From Candidatus Mycobacterium methanotrophicum (GTDB taxonomy: Bacteria; Actinomycetota; Actinomycetes; Mycobacteriales; Mycobacteriaceae): DNA of 64,000 bases. A model generated the notes under the pieces. It was not told the origin of the DNA, ran no database searches, and saw nothing but the letters and a program-made list of their open reading frames with translations. The stretch spans positions 2,232,001-2,296,000 of the forward strand of contig NZ_CP097320.1 of the NCBI RefSeq assembly GCF_023515995.1, given 5' to 3'. This document shows positions 18,211 through 28,732 of this stretch, piece after piece. The stretch's first letter is position 1. Each line of letters begins with the position of its first letter. A program made the translations under genes and the position numbers.

Positions 18211-19728
18211 GTGAAGCCGAACCGGGGGATCGATCCCGATTTCCTTGACCTGCCCCGCCACGCACTGGCCGACGCCGCACTGTCGGCGGCCACCGCGGCC
18301 GGCGCCAGCCACGCCGACCTGCGGGTTCACCGGCTGACCACCGAGGTCATCCAGATGCGCGACGGCCAGTTGGAGACCGCGGTGCTCAACCGGGAGCTTG
18401 GGCTGGCCGTCCGAGTGGTGGTCGAGGGCACCTGGGGATTCGCCTCGCACGCCGAGCTGTCGCCGACGGTCGCGGCCGATACCGCGCGATGCGCTGTTGA
18501 GGTCGCCACAACGTTTGCCGGGCTGAACACCGACCCGGTCGAGCTGGCGCCCGAACCGGTGTACCGCGACGCCACCTGGATCTCGAGCTATCAGATCGAC
18601 CCGTTCGCGGTGACCACTGCCGACAAGGTCGCCGTGCTCGACGAGTACTCGGGCAGGTTGATGGCCGCCGACGGCGTGGACCACGTGTCGGCCAGCGTGA
18701 ACATTGTCAAGGAGCAGACGTTCTACGCCGACACCTTCGGCTCGTCGATCACGCAGCAGCGCGTGCGGCTGATGCCCGTCCTGGAGGCGGTCACCATCGA
18801 CACCGGCGGCTGCGGCTTTGACTCGATGCGCGCCCTGGCGCCGCCGATGGGCCGGGGCTGGGAGGTACTGGCCGGTGACGACGTGTGGAACTGGACCGAC
18901 GAGCTGGCACAGTTGCCGTCGCAGCTGGCCGAAAAAATCAAGGCGCCCAGCATGGCGCCCGGTCCGACCGACCTGGTGATCGACCCCACCAATCTTTGGC
19001 TGACGATCCACGAATCCATCGGGCATGCAACCGAATACGATCGGGCCATCGGCTATGAGTCGGCCTACGCGGGCACCTCGTTCGCCACCCCGGAAAAGCT
19101 CGGCAGCTTGCGCTACGGATCACCGGTGATGAACGTGACCGCCGACCGTTCCGTCGAATTCGGTTTGGCCACCATCGGTTACGACGACGAGGGCGTGGCA
19201 GCCCAAAGCTGGGATCTGGTGCGCGACGGGATCTTCGTCGGCTATCAACTGGACCGGGTTTTCGCCCACCGGCTGGGCCTGCCGCGGTCCAACGGCTGCT
19301 CATACGCCGACTCGCCGCATCATGTGCCGATTCAGCGGATGCCCAATGTTTCGCTGCAGCCCAGCCCCGAGGACCGCAGCACCGATGACCTGATCGCCCG
19401 GGTGGACGACGGCATTTACATCGTCGGCGACCGGTCCTGGTCGATTGACATGCAGCGCTACAACTTTCAGTTCACCGGGCAGCGGTTTTACCGCATTCGC
19501 AACGGACGGCTGGACGGCCAGGTTCGCGACGTCGCATATCAGGCCACCACCACCGATTTCTGGAATTCGATGGAAGCCGTTGGCGGGCCGTCGACCTGGC
19601 GGCTCGGCGGGGCATACAACTGCGGCAAAGCTCAGCCCGGCCAGGTGGCCGCGGTTAGCCATGGCTGTCCGTCGGCGCTGTTCCGCGGCGTCAACGTGCT
19701 CAACACCCGCATCGAGGCCGGCCGATGA
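18211..19728 (+). CDS. tldD: TldD-family metalloprotease subunit
   Basis: A 505-residue protein of the TldD/PmbA (peptidase U62) family. The HExxxH zinc motif that marks the catalytic TldD subunit is present as HESIGH near residue 268. TldD with PmbA (TldE) forms a heterodimeric protease that cleaves unfolded peptides and matures certain modified peptides in other bacteria. The GTG start follows a plausible spacer from the divergent uspA gene. It corresponds to M. tuberculosis Rv2315c. Its TGA overlaps the next ATG, coupling it to the PmbA gene. Confidence 0.92.
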   Translation: MKPNRGIDPDFLDLPRHALADAALSAATAAGASHADLRVHRLTTEVIQMRDGQLETAVLNRELGLAVRVVVEGTWGFASHAELSPTVAADTARCAVEVATTFAGLNTDPVELAPEPVYRDATWISSYQIDPFAVTTADKVAVLDEYSGRLMAADGVDHVSASVNIVKEQTFYADTFGSSITQQRVRLMPVLEAVTIDTGGCGFDSMRALAPPMGRGWEVLAGDDVWNWTDELAQLPSQLAEKIKAPSMAPGPTDLVIDPTNLWLTIHESIGHATEYDRAIGYESAYAGTSFATPEKLGSLRYGSPVMNVTADRSVEFGLATIGYDDEGVAAQSWDLVRDGIFVGYQLDRVFAHRLGLPRSNGCSYADSPHHVPIQRMPNVSLQPSPEDRSTDDLIARVDDGIYIVGDRSWSIDMQRYNFQFTGQRFYRIRNGRLDGQVRDVAYQATTTDFWNSMEAVGGPSTWRLGGAYNCGKAQPGQVAAVSHGCPSALFRGVNVLNTRIEAGR

Positions 19729-21098
19729 TCAGCGCGCAGCAGGTGATCGACATCGCGCTGGAAGCCGCCGCGCGGCGGGGACGCGCCGATGAAACCATAG
19801 TGCTGGTCACCGACCGTATCGCAGCGTCGCTGCGGTGGGCGAACAACTCGATGACCACCAACGGCGTGTCAACCGCCCGCAGCACAAGCGTGATTTCGAT
19901 TGTGCGCCAGAGCAATAACGCACGGGTCGGCTCGCTGACCTCGTCCGAGGTGGACCCGTCGGTAATCGAGGGGTTGGTTGCGGCATCGCAGGCGGTCGCC
20001 GCGTCGGCGCCGGATTCCTGCGACGCCGCGCCGCTGCTCACCGGCAACGGCGCGGCGGTCGACTGGGATGCTCCCACGCCGGGCACCGGCCCCGAGGTAT
20101 TCGCCGACGTCGCCCGAGGGCTGAGTCGCGGCTTCCGTGGCGCCGACCAGTTGTACGGCTTTGCCCGGCACGCGCTCGAGACGGTGTATCTGGCGACGTC
20201 GAGTGGATTGCGGCGCCGCTACACCCAGCCCACCGGTTCGGTGGAGATCAACGCTAAACGCGACGGCGCCAGCGGATGGGTGGCGGTGGGAACGCCCGAT
20301 TTCGCCGGTGTCCCAACGGATTTGCTGCTGGAGCGGCTGTCGACGCGGCTCGACTGGGCCAAGCGCAGCGTCGAGCTGCCCGAGGGCCGCTACGAGACCA
20401 TCCTGCCGCCATCGGCGGTGGCCGACATGATGGTCTACCTGGGCTGGTCGATGGCCGGTCGCGGCGCGCAGGAGGGCCGCACGGCGTTGTGTTCGCTCGA
20501 CGGTGGAACCCGGGTGGGGGAGCGGCTGACCGATCTGCCGCTGACGCTGTATTCCGATCCAAGTGTTCCCGGTTTGGACTGCACGCCGTTCGTGGCGACG
20601 GCCAGTTCCTCGGAGACGGTGTCGGTTTTCGACAACGGCATGGACATCGAGCGGGTGGACTGGATCCGCGACGGGGTGATCAACGCGCTGGCCTATTCGC
20701 GGGCCGCCGCCGCCGAGTTCGCGGCGCCCGTCGCGGTGGCCGCCGACAACGCGGTGATGACCGGCGGCAACGCGAGCTTGGCGGACATGGTCGCGGCGAC
20801 CGAGCGCGGCCTGCTGCTGACCACGCTGTGGTACATCCGTGAGGTCGATCCCACCACGCTGCTGCTGACCGGTCTTACCCGCGACGGCGTCTACTTGGTC
20901 GAAGACGGCGAGGTGGTGGCGGCGGTCAACAACTTCCGGTTCAACGAGAGCCCGTTAGACCTGCTGCGACGGGCCACCCAGGCTGGTGTCAGCGAGCGGA
21001 CGCTGCCGCGGGAGTTGGGCGATTGGGTCACTCGGACGGCGATGCCCTCGCTACGGATTCCCGACTTTCATATGTCGTCGGTCAGCCAGGCGACGTAA
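19725..21098 (+). CDS. pmbA: PmbA/TldE-family protease subunit
   Basis: A 457-residue member of the same U62 family lacking the HExxxH motif, as expected for the non-catalytic PmbA/TldE partner. The glycine-rich C-terminal half that forms the beta structure at the dimer interface is conserved. It starts inside the tldD stop (ATGA), so both subunits are likely made in equal amounts. It corresponds to Rv2314c. Confidence 0.91.
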   Translation: MISAQQVIDIALEAAARRGRADETIVLVTDRIAASLRWANNSMTTNGVSTARSTSVISIVRQSNNARVGSLTSSEVDPSVIEGLVAASQAVAASAPDSCDAAPLLTGNGAAVDWDAPTPGTGPEVFADVARGLSRGFRGADQLYGFARHALETVYLATSSGLRRRYTQPTGSVEINAKRDGASGWVAVGTPDFAGVPTDLLLERLSTRLDWAKRSVELPEGRYETILPPSAVADMMVYLGWSMAGRGAQEGRTALCSLDGGTRVGERLTDLPLTLYSDPSVPGLDCTPFVATASSSETVSVFDNGMDIERVDWIRDGVINALAYSRAAAAEFAAPVAVAADNAVMTGGNASLADMVAATERGLLLTTLWYIREVDPTTLLLTGLTRDGVYLVEDGEVVAAVNNFRFNESPLDLLRRATQAGVSERTLPRELGDWVTRTAMPSLRIPDFHMSSVSQAT

Positions 21099-21200
21099 TG
21101 CGAGGGAGCGTGACGACGAGCTGACCCGGCTGGTCTCCGGGCCGTTGTCCATGGGCTCACCGTCGGCCGACCGCCAGCCGCAGCGAACACCTCGTGAATC

Positions 21201-22983
21201 TCAGTTCCCGCGTGGGCTGCGTTCGTCGAGGGTGGCGATCACTTGTGCGACGACGTCGTTGAGCGCGGCTTCGGCGGTGTCCACGACGACGTCGGGGTTC
21301 TCCGGCGGCTGGTACGGCGCGTCGACACCTGTTAACCCCGTCAACTCACCGCTTCGCGCCCGTGCGTACAGTCCCTTGGGATCCCGTTTCTCGCATTCGG
21401 ATAGCGCGGTGGCGACGTAGACCTCGATGAACGGCAACTTTGCGGCGTCGCTAAGCCCACGGGCAATGTCTCGGTCGGATTTCAGCGGCGAGACCAGTGA
21501 TACCAGCGCGACCACACCGGCGTCTGCAAACAACCGCGCTAAATGCCCCACCCGCCTGATGTGTTCGGTCCGGTCGCCGGACGAGAAGCCCAGGTCATCA
21601 GAGAGCCCGTGCCGCAGATTGTCCCCGTCGAGCAGATAGGCCACCCGCCCCGACTCCACCAGCGCCCGCTCGACCGCCACTGCGATGGTTGACTTCCCCG
21701 AAGCCGGCAACCCGGTGAACCAGATCGTTGCGCCGGCCTGGCCGGTCGCCTGCCAGCGGTAGTCACGGTCCAACGACGATGGATGCCACCGGACATCCTT
21801 GCGGGGAAGCGCCGCGGATTTGAGCTCCCGGGTTTCGATGATCGTTCCGGCGCCGACGGTGTCGTTGCTCGTCTCGTCGATCAGGATGAATGCGCCGCTG
21901 TCCCGGTTGTCGGTGTACGGGTCAGCCACTACAACCGAGCTTGTACGCAATGTCAGGGTGCCGATGTCGTTGAGCTCCAACTCAACCGGGCTGTCGAGTT
22001 CGTCAAGCGTCTCCGGATCCAGCCGGCGGTGCAGTTCCTGCACGGTGGCACGAACCGTGGTGGTGGCCTGCTTGAGGGCGAACCGGTCGCCGGCACGCAG
22101 CGGCGTCTCGGCGAACCAGCACACCGTCGCGTCGAGCTCGCGGGCCAGCACCGGCAACCTCGCATTCTCGTTGCCGCTGACCAGGACATGACCGCGCCCG
22201 ACGTCGATCGGCAGGCAGTGAAATCACGGGGTCGCCGGCGCGCAGGGTACCAGCTGACAGCCGCCCGGTGTAGCGGCGGCGCAGCTTGTCGGTCGGTCGA
22301 GAGACCCATTGGATCGGCAAGCGCAAGTGCGCGGCTTCTGCCTGCGGAGCGACCAAGTCCACGGCTTCCAAATACTCCAGCAAGGTAGGTCCGCGATACC
22401 ACGGTGTGCGCTCGGAGCGATGTACGACGTTGTCGCCGTGCTTGGCCGCAATCGGGATAACCGTGGCCTCGGCGCCACCTAGCCGCGCCGCCATCTGCTG
22501 CAACTGCGCTTCGACTTCGCTGAATCGACCTTGGTCGAAGTCGACCAAGTCGATCTTGCTGACGGTCGCCACGAAATGCTCGATGCCGAGGAGTTTGGCG
22601 ATGCGGGTGTGGCGGCGGGTCTGGCGCAGTACGCCGGCGCGGGCGTCGACCAGCAGCACGACGACGTTGGCGTTGGACGCGCCGGTGAACATGTTGCGGG
22701 TGTAGCGCTCGTGTCCGGGGGTGTCGGCCAGGATATAGCTGCGGGTTGCCGTCGAGAAGAACCGGTAGGCGACATCGATCGTGATGCCTTGTTCGCGCTC
22801 GGCGCGCAGGCCGTCGGACAGCGCCGCCAGGTCGGCTACGCCGGCGTCATCGGTGACCGCCTGCAGGTGATCGGACGGCAAGCTGTCGGTGTCGTGCATC
22901 AGCCGCCCGATCAGGGTGCTCTTTCCGTCGTCCACCGAACCGGCCGTCGCCAGTCCCAGCAGCTGCCTGGGCTGGGTGTTCAT
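21201..22983 (-). pseudogene. cysNC: cysNC, broken by internal deletion
   Basis: CysNC would be the fused ATP sulfurylase large subunit (GTPase) and APS kinase that makes PAPS. The N-terminal GTPase is intact (GSVDDGKST, DTPGHERY, SKIDLVD) up to AGDPVISLP near 22215. There the frame shifts, and IDVGRGHVLVSGNENARL continues in the other frame. Compared with typical actinobacterial CysN about 30-35 residues of the beta-barrel domain are missing at the joint, so this is a real deletion of a length not divisible by three, not just a base-call error. The APS kinase domain (GLPASGKST) after the joint is complete but has lost its translational connection. An independent internal start for the kinase part cannot be excluded. 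Confidence 0.87.
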
Positions 22984-23924
22984 CAGAAATAGCCTTCCCG
23001 TTTGCGGTCTTCCATCGCCGCGGGCGAGGTGCGGTCGTCGGCGCGGGTTTCACCGCGCTCGGAGACGGTGGCCGCGGCGATCTCGGCGACGACGCTCGCA
23101 ATGTCGGTGGCTTTCGACCGCACGGCGCCGGTGATGGTCAGGTCCCCGACGGTGCGGTAGCGCACCCATTCGACGGCGGACTTCTCGGTGCCCTGCGGTT
23201 TCGCGTACTCGGAGACCGCCAGCAAGATACCGTCGCGCTCGAACACCTCCCGCTGGTGGGCGAAATAGATCGACGGCAGCTCAAGGCCTTCCAGCTCGAT
23301 GTAGCGCCAGACGTCCAGCTCGGTCCAGTTGCTTAGCGGGAACACCCGCACCTGCTCGCCCTTGCGAATCCGCCCGTTGTACAGCGACCACGGTTCGGGC
23401 CGCTGCTGGCGCGGGTGCCATTGGCCGAACTCGTCACGGAAGCTCAGGATGCGTTCTTTGGCGCGGGCACGCTCCTCGTCGCGGCGTGCCCCGCCGAACG
23501 CCGCGTCGAAGCCGCCGGCTTCCAGCGCGTCAAGCAGGGTGCGGGTCTGCAACCGGTTGCGCGATGCGCCCGGCCCGGGATCGCCAACCCGGCCGGTGTC
23601 GATGGATTCCTGCACCGAAGCGACAATCAGCTTGTGCCCGTGGCCGGCGACCCTGCGGTCCCGGAATTCGATGACCTCCGGAAAGTTGTGGCCGGTGTCG
23701 ACATGGAGCACCGGAAACGGCAGCGGCGACGGCCGGAACGCCTTTTCCGCCAACCGCAACAGCGTGATCGAGTCTTTGCCGCCAGAGAACAGCAGCACGG
23801 GGCGGGTCAGCTCGGCGACCACCTCGCGGATGATGTGCACGGCTTCGGCTTCCAGCAGCCGCACCTCGTCCACGCGGCGCACGTCAACGCTGGATGGCAC
23901 GGTGGGCATCGCGGCAGCCCCCAT
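22983..23924 (-). CDS. cysD: Sulfate adenylyltransferase small subunit
   Basis: CysD transfers adenylyl to sulfate, with CysN supplying GTP-driven energy. The PP-loop LLFSGGKDS is intact, as are AFGGARRDEE and the C-terminal MEDRKREGYF segment. I chose the ATG at 23924; another in-frame ATG lies at 23909. It shares the TGATG-type junction with cysNC (stop and start overlap at 22983). The sequence is not especially close to the M. tuberculosis housekeeping CysD in its C-terminal half, so this may be a second, accessory copy. With its CysN partner broken it probably has no functional complex here. Confidence 0.9.
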   Translation of the reverse strand: MGAAAMPTVPSSVDVRRVDEVRLLEAEAVHIIREVVAELTRPVLLFSGGKDSITLLRLAEKAFRPSPLPFPVLHVDTGHNFPEVIEFRDRRVAGHGHKLIVASVQESIDTGRVGDPGPGASRNRLQTRTLLDALEAGGFDAAFGGARRDEERARAKERILSFRDEFGQWHPRQQRPEPWSLYNGRIRKGEQVRVFPLSNWTELDVWRYIELEGLELPSIYFAHQREVFERDGILLAVSEYAKPQGTEKSAVEWVRYRTVGDLTITGAVRSKATDIASVVAEIAAATVSERGETRADDRTSPAAMEDRKREGYF

Positions 23925-23967
23925 TCCTGCGCGTCGGCGCGGTAGCGTTTCGTCCACGCTGACGATC

Positions 23968-25332
23968 CTAAAGCGGATGGCGGTTGGCCCGCCCATGCGC
24001 GGCATTGCCGTTGAGTTGGCGATACATCTCGGTGGCCCGCTCGCAGATTTGGCTTCCAGCGAACTCTGATGGAATCACATCACAGGTCCGCTCCCGCCAG
24101 TCGTTCAGGCGGGCGGCGAGGTCCTTCGCGATCGCCGCAACCCGCTCGCCAGCGCCGTCACCGTGCACATCGCCGAGCAAGTTGTGGGTCTCTGACGGAT
24201 CGGCGACCAGGTCGTAGAGTTCACGTCCGGGCCGACCGTTCGAAACCAGCTCCGCGACGGCCGGGCCGGACAGACTGTCTGCGATATCCCAGGGCAAATC
24301 CAGCGCCCGCCGGTTCGCATAGTTCTCGATGTAGCTGTATGCCTGGTCCGGATCGCGCGGATGGGATCGAACGAATCGTGATAGGTCTTCATGGTGAACA
24401 CCTCGCTGCGGACCGTTGCGGCGTCGGCAATCGCCGACAGCAGATTCGAGGCATGCGAGACGCCTTCGACGTCCGCAGGCGAGTCGATGCCGAGCAGCTC
24501 CAGGAGCGTGGGAACGAGGTCGACGCCGCTGAACAACTCGTCGTATACCCGGCGTGCGATGCCCGTCGCCGTCGGCGGCCGGATGATCATCGCGATCCCG
24601 GTTCCCGGGTCGTACAGCGTCGACTTCGCACGCGGAAACGCCGGGCCGTGGCCGGTGACAAATACCACCCAGGTGGTCGCGTCCAGGTTGGTTTCGGTCA
24701 GCATGTCGAGGAGCCGGCCAACGGCCGCGTCTGCGACGGCGACGGCCCCGTAGAACCCGGCGAGATTCGTGACGGACGTCGGCGGTGTCGGGCAGGTAAT
24801 CGGGAACCCCGCCGTCGGCAAGGTCGACTGGAAGATATTGCTCCCAAGGCCGGTGCGCCTCGAAGAACCCGGCCGTCACCAGAAACGGTTGGGGCGATCC
24901 GTCGGCGACCCAGGCACGCAGCCATTCCGTTGCTCGGTCCACCACATACTCGCAGTAGGAGTTCGACACGTCGAACTCATCGAACCCGAGCCGCTCCGGA
25001 AACGAGGTTCCGTGCTGCATGCCGAAAAGCACCGAATGCCAGCCGAGTTCAGACAGTATGTGCGGCAGCGTGCGGATGCCTGGGCGGTATTCCCAGCCGT
25101 GATGTACCAGGCCCACCAGCCCGTTGCTGTGGGGATAGCGGCCGGTGAACAGTGACCCGCGCGACGGCGAGCACAGCGGCGCGGTGGCATGCGCCCGGGT
25201 AAAAAGGATGCCCTGCGCCGCCAGTCGGTCCAGCCGGGGGCTCAACGCCCCCGCATAGCCGTATACACCGAGATGGCGGCCGAGGTCATGGCAGTGCACG
25301 ATCAGCACGTTGGCGTCTGCCCGTTTCGTCAT
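23968..25332 (-). pseudogene. Sulfatase (arylsulfatase family), two frameshifts
   Basis: The product would hydrolyse sulfate esters using a formylglycine residue; the CSPSR modification motif is visible (APLCSPSRGSLFTGR). The start MTKRADANVLIVHCHD (25332) and the C-terminal third are in one frame, but the middle third, from about 24785 to about 24350 (TNLAGFYGAVAVADAAVGRL through FTMKTYHDSFDPIRAI), is in another. Two opposite shifts restore the frame, leaving about 145 scrambled residues in the core, so the enzyme should be dead. It lies 43 bases upstream of cysD on the same strand, forming a sulfatase-cysD-cysNC module. Confidence 0.85.
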
Positions 25333-25640
25333 GGACACCAGTTTGCCGCGTCCGGCTGTCAGCGAGCTGAGTCCCCGGCTGTTACACACCGGGTTTTCGG
25401 CTGCGCTCGCCGGGCACAGCCTCTTCTGGGCGAGCCGGCATAGCGCCACCGCGACCCTCGGTGCGAGCATGAATCTGCCGTCAGTTGAGGTGTCGATGTC
25501 GCAGAGCCAGCCAAAGTCGCCCAAATAGAACCATCGGTACGGATTGACTACCTCGCTCTGCTATTTTCGCTCAGGAGATCGGCCCGACCCGCAGGCGGTC
25601 ATGAACTTCATTGATGCTCAGGACTTCTCGGTCGGCCTCG
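25333..25640. other. Intergenic region upstream of the sulfatase
   Basis: About 310 bases with no recognisable gene. The sulfatase frame stays open for 64 codons upstream of the chosen start without homology or a convincing ribosome binding site. Confidence 0.5.
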
Positions 25641-25642
25641 TA

Positions 25643-26430
25643 TAACGGGTGTTGGGTGTGGCGGTATCGACTTGCTACGGGTGGCGGGCCCGGGGGTCAA
25701 CCCGAGCCCCCGGGCCCGCCAGGACGCCGAGCTGCTTGTGGCAATCGATGAGATCCGCGGCCAAAGCGAGTTCGCGGCCACCTACGGCTCGCCGCGGGGT
25801 GTGGCTGCAGCTGCGTAAGCGCGGCGTCAGGGTCGGTCGTAAGCGGGTGGAGCGGATCATGCGCGTCAACGGCCGCCAGAGCGCTTTCCTGCCCCAAGGG
25901 CTGCAAGCACGGGTCGACCCGGCAAAACCCCCAAGCATACGGCGGCGACGGATTTGCTCGGCCGCGACTTTTCTGTCACCGCCTGCAACCAGAAGTAGAT
26001 ACCCGATCTGACGCGCATCCGCACTTTGGAAGGGGTGTTGTGATTGGCCAGTGTGCGTGATGTCTTCTCCAACAAGGTCGTTGGCTGCGACAGCAGCTCC
26101 CGGGCGACTACCGAGCTGGTGTGTTGCGCACTCGATTACGCCATCTTCTCCCGTGATGTGCGCGACGGGCAGCTGTCAGTACACCGCGATCCGGTTCGCC
26201 CAACGCCTGATCGATGCTGGTATCGCGCTGTCGACCGGAAGTGTTGGGGACAGCTTCGACAACCGTCTAAGTTGAGCTAATCTACTGGCCGGCAACCACC
26301 TTCACGACATGAGCACAAGCACTGGGGACGTTGTTCCGCTACACCGCCGGATGGTACGACCCTCGCCGTCTCCAAGAAGGCCTCGACGGGCTCTCACCCA
26401 ACGAAAACGAATGCCTGGAAGGACAGGCAG
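25643..26430 (+). mobile_element. IS3-family transposase remnant
   Basis: Pieces of an IS3-type orfB (DDE integrase core) are readable in succession but in shifting frames: STCYGWRARGS, LQLRKRGVRVGRKRVERIMR with the helix-turn-helix part, then VRDVFSNKVVGCDSSSRATTELV, FAQRLIDAGIALSTGSVGDSFDN, and finally the C-terminus LFRYTAGWYDPRRLQEGLDGLSPNE. At least three frameshifts and stops interrupt it. Inverted repeats were not identified. It is an old, dead insertion at the boundary of the integrase-scarred region. Confidence 0.8.
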
Positions 26431-26663
26431 CAGCATCACCCTAAGCGGCTACCCTCCAACTCGACGGCGTCGCAAAACCGGGGGAGGTCTATGATCGCGA
26501 CATCCGGCGCCAACCCCACCGAGGAGACACCATGAGTTGGGCAATTTCCCACGTGCCCCCCGCTGCCCGTGACCGCCAACACATGCGGCCATTGGGTTGA
26601 GCATCGAGCCGGCTGTCACGGCGGCCGAAGCGGATCGCCGGATCACCCGCGAAAGGTTGAGAA

Positions 26664-27587
26664 GTGGGACGCACTGACAACGACACCTGGGACGTGGCGA
26701 CCAGTGTGGGAGCCACCGCCACGATGGTGGCCGCGGGAAGGGCCCGCGCCACCGCAACCGACGATCCGCTGATCGAGGATCGGTTCGCCGGCCCTCTCGT
26801 GCAAGCGGTCGGCATCGACTTTTTCACCCGGTGGGCCGCCGGCGAACTGGACCCAGCCGATGTCGACGACCCTGACGCCTCGTGGGGCCTGCAGCAGATG
26901 ACCCACGCGATGGCGGTGCGGACCCGCTACATCGACGAATTTTTCTTAGACGCGACAGCCGCAGGAATCCGTCAGGCAGTGATTTTGGCGTCGGGCCTCG
27001 ATGCCCGTGCCTACAGGCTGTCTTGGCCGCCGGACACGACAGTGTTCGAAATCGACCAACCAGAAGTCCTCGATTTCAAAACCACCACGCTGGCCGGCCT
27101 GAGCTTCGAACCGACCGCCACGTTGCAGTCAGTGCCAGTTGATCTGCGCCACGATTGGCCCGCAGCGCTGCAAGCGGCCGGGTTCGACACCGAACAGCCC
27201 ACCGCGTGGGCCGCCGAGGGCCTGCTGGCCTACCTGCCGCCACAAGCCCAGGACCGCTTGCTCGACAACATCACCGCGCTCAGCGCTCTCGACAGCCGGT
27301 TGGCCGCGAACACCTTCTGGGACACCCCGGAATCCCAGAAGGTCGGGCGAGCAGCGTTCCAACGCTGGTACGAGTGCGGCCTAGACGTCAAACTCGACGA
27401 CCTATGCTGCCCGGGAGCCCGAAACGACGTGGCGACCTATCTGACAGGCCGCGGCTGGCATGTGGACCGCGCCCCATTCAGCCAGTTACTGGCCGATCAC
27501 GAATTGCCGGCAGCCCCGCCGAAATCGACCGACAACTACTGCTGCACCGCGATTCTGCGCGGCAGCAAGCCAAGCGCCCACCGCTAA
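26664..27587 (+). CDS. SAM-dependent methyltransferase (LCM/PF04072 mycobacterial family)
   Basis: A 307-residue member of the large mycobacterial family of putative O-methyltransferases related to leucine carboxyl methyltransferases. The SAM-binding stretch [14 protein letters not shown], the acidic [12 protein letters not shown] and the later [12 protein letters not shown] motif are all present. GTG at 26664 follows AAAGGTTGAGAA, a moderate site. Family members often occur in many copies in slow growers and their substrates are mostly unknown. It sits alone between an IS remnant and integrase fragments, so it may have arrived or been stranded by mobile DNA. The gene itself looks intact. Confidence 0.9.
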   Translation: MGRTDNDTWDVATSVGATATMVAAGRARATATDDPLIEDRFAGPLVQAVGIDFFTRWAAGELDPADVDDPDASWGLQQMTHAMAVRTRYIDEFFLDATAAGIRQAVILASGLDARAYRLSWPPDTTVFEIDQPEVLDFKTTTLAGLSFEPTATLQSVPVDLRHDWPAALQAAGFDTEQPTAWAAEGLLAYLPPQAQDRLLDNITALSALDSRLAANTFWDTPESQKVGRAAFQRWYECGLDVKLDDLCCPGARNDVATYLTGRGWHVDRAPFSQLLADHELPAAPPKSTDNYCCTAILRGSKPSAHR

Positions 27588-27689
27588 ACGATGCGCCTTG
27601 TGCACGAGGTCCCTGCGACGACAGCTATCGCAGGCCAATGGCGCGGGCATGCCGACTACTTCAGCCAGCTCGCCACCAAAGTCCTACCT

Positions 27690-28126
27690 GCGCCGACCAA
27701 GACAAACCGCGCAAGCCACGTGCCCGTGCCACGGCCGGTATGGGACCGGCCGCAGCCAGAGCTGCCGAGCGACCGGAACGCACTGGTGTTCCCGAGCCAT
27801 CGCGGTGGGTATTACCCATCGAGGAGTACCGCAGAGCGTTCGACAAAGCCTGCAACGCCGCGGGGACGACTGGTCTTGTACCGCACGGGCTGCGGCACAC
27901 CACGGCTTCGTTGGCGATCAGCGCGGGCGCTAATGTCAAGGTCGAGCAGAGGCTTCTAGGGCACGCCATAGCGGCCATGACCTTGGACCGTTATGGCCAC
28001 CTGCTCAGCGACGACCTGGCGGCCGTGGCAGATGCGCTGGGCAAGGCCATCGAAAGCACTGCGGTATCGCTATGGTATTCGAAAGCCGCGACTACTACGC
28101 GGGCCACCATATCAACAGCGAGCTAG
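27690..28126 (+). pseudogene. Tyrosine integrase C-terminal remnant 1
   Basis: Part of the catalytic domain of a phage-type tyrosine recombinase. The upstream piece reads VPVPRPVWDR and ELPSDRNALVFPSHRGG in one frame; after a shift near 27815 the frame EYRRAFDKACNAAG runs to GLVPHGLRHTTASLAISAGA, LLGHAIAAMTLDRYGHL. The catalytic Arg (HGLRHT), His (LLGHA) and Tyr (DRYGH) are visible. The N-terminal two thirds are missing. It ends next to a degenerate copy of a tRNA 5' half. Confidence 0.85.
27898..28067 (+). repeat. Direct repeat of integrase 3' end, copy 1
   Basis: A 170-base segment encoding the last integrase motifs, nearly identical to 29394-29563. Both copies lie just upstream of a tRNA or tRNA-like sequence, so they mark two related integration events or a tandem duplication. 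Confidence 0.88.
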
Positions 28127-28133
28127 CTCAAAA

Positions 28134-28187
28134 GGCGGGTAGTTCAGTTGGTTAGGGCCCGCGGACTCGGTTGCGCGAGTTCGATGG
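28134..28187 (+). other. Degenerate tRNA-like segment (old attachment site)
   Basis: The sequence GGCGGGTAGTTCAGTTGGTT and its continuation match the first about 40 bases of the intact tRNA(CAU) at 29615, then diverge before the anticodon, and no T arm or acceptor 3' strand can be formed. Its place directly after an integrase 3' end suggests a decayed attachment-site duplicate. Confidence 0.65.
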
Positions 28188-28441
28188 GAGACCCGGCAGA
28201 TGGCTCTCGATCTAGCAAGTGTCGCAATGTGTTCGAGCGGCTTTCGCGTCGGCGTGGACTGACACGGTGAGTAAGGGTAGGCAACAGTGGCGTGACGCGC
28301 CCGCATCGCATCCCGGGTTTCCGATCCCGGTAGAAGCGGAAGACCTCAGTTCCGACGAATGGCTTACACAGTGCGGCGATAGTCGGCACGGTTTTCGGGA
28401 GTCGCCGCGTTGGGGCCAACTCAGGTGATCACACGCAATCG

Positions 28442-28711
28442 GTGGTTCGCGGGCGACTGGATACAGTGGATGCGGTGAGCAAAGCGTACGGGCGCCCCAC
28501 GAACCGTCACGACATCGTTCGATACTTCAGCGTGCGCGTGCTGCGAGAAAACAAATACTGGCCGCTGCACACACCGAGCATCTATAACCATGAACACGTT
28601 GGGATCTACGCTCCCGTCGATAGCCCCGACAGAAGACGTCATCGGCGATGGTGGGAGAGACCCGGGCGTGTCACACTTGAGACGATCGCCGAGATCGATG
28701 GCGACAGCTAA
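28442..28711 (+). CDS. Hypothetical protein, first gene of a small cassette
   Basis: A protein of up to 89 residues, rich in Arg, His and Tyr (NRHDIVRYFSVRVLRENKYW; RRRHRRWWERPGR). I recognise no family. The start is uncertain: GTG codons at 28442, 28466 and 28478 are all in frame and none has a strong ribosome binding site. It ends 21 bases before the next gene and lies between two integrase scars, so it is probably cargo of a lost prophage or island. Confidence 0.5.
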   Translation: MVRGRLDTVDAVSKAYGRPTNRHDIVRYFSVRVLRENKYWPLHTPSIYNHEHVGIYAPVDSPDRRRHRRWWERPGRVTLETIAEIDGDS

Positions 28712-28732
28712 CGAGAGGGGGTGAAGAGGAAA

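Noticed and set aside
18091..19026. Possible 300-residue N-terminal extension of UspA
   Set aside because: The extension is antisense to tldD, has no membrane segments, and UspA is complete from 18090.
28219..28428. Short frame downstream of the degenerate tRNA
   Set aside because: No ribosome binding site or motif; overlaps decayed attachment-site sequence.
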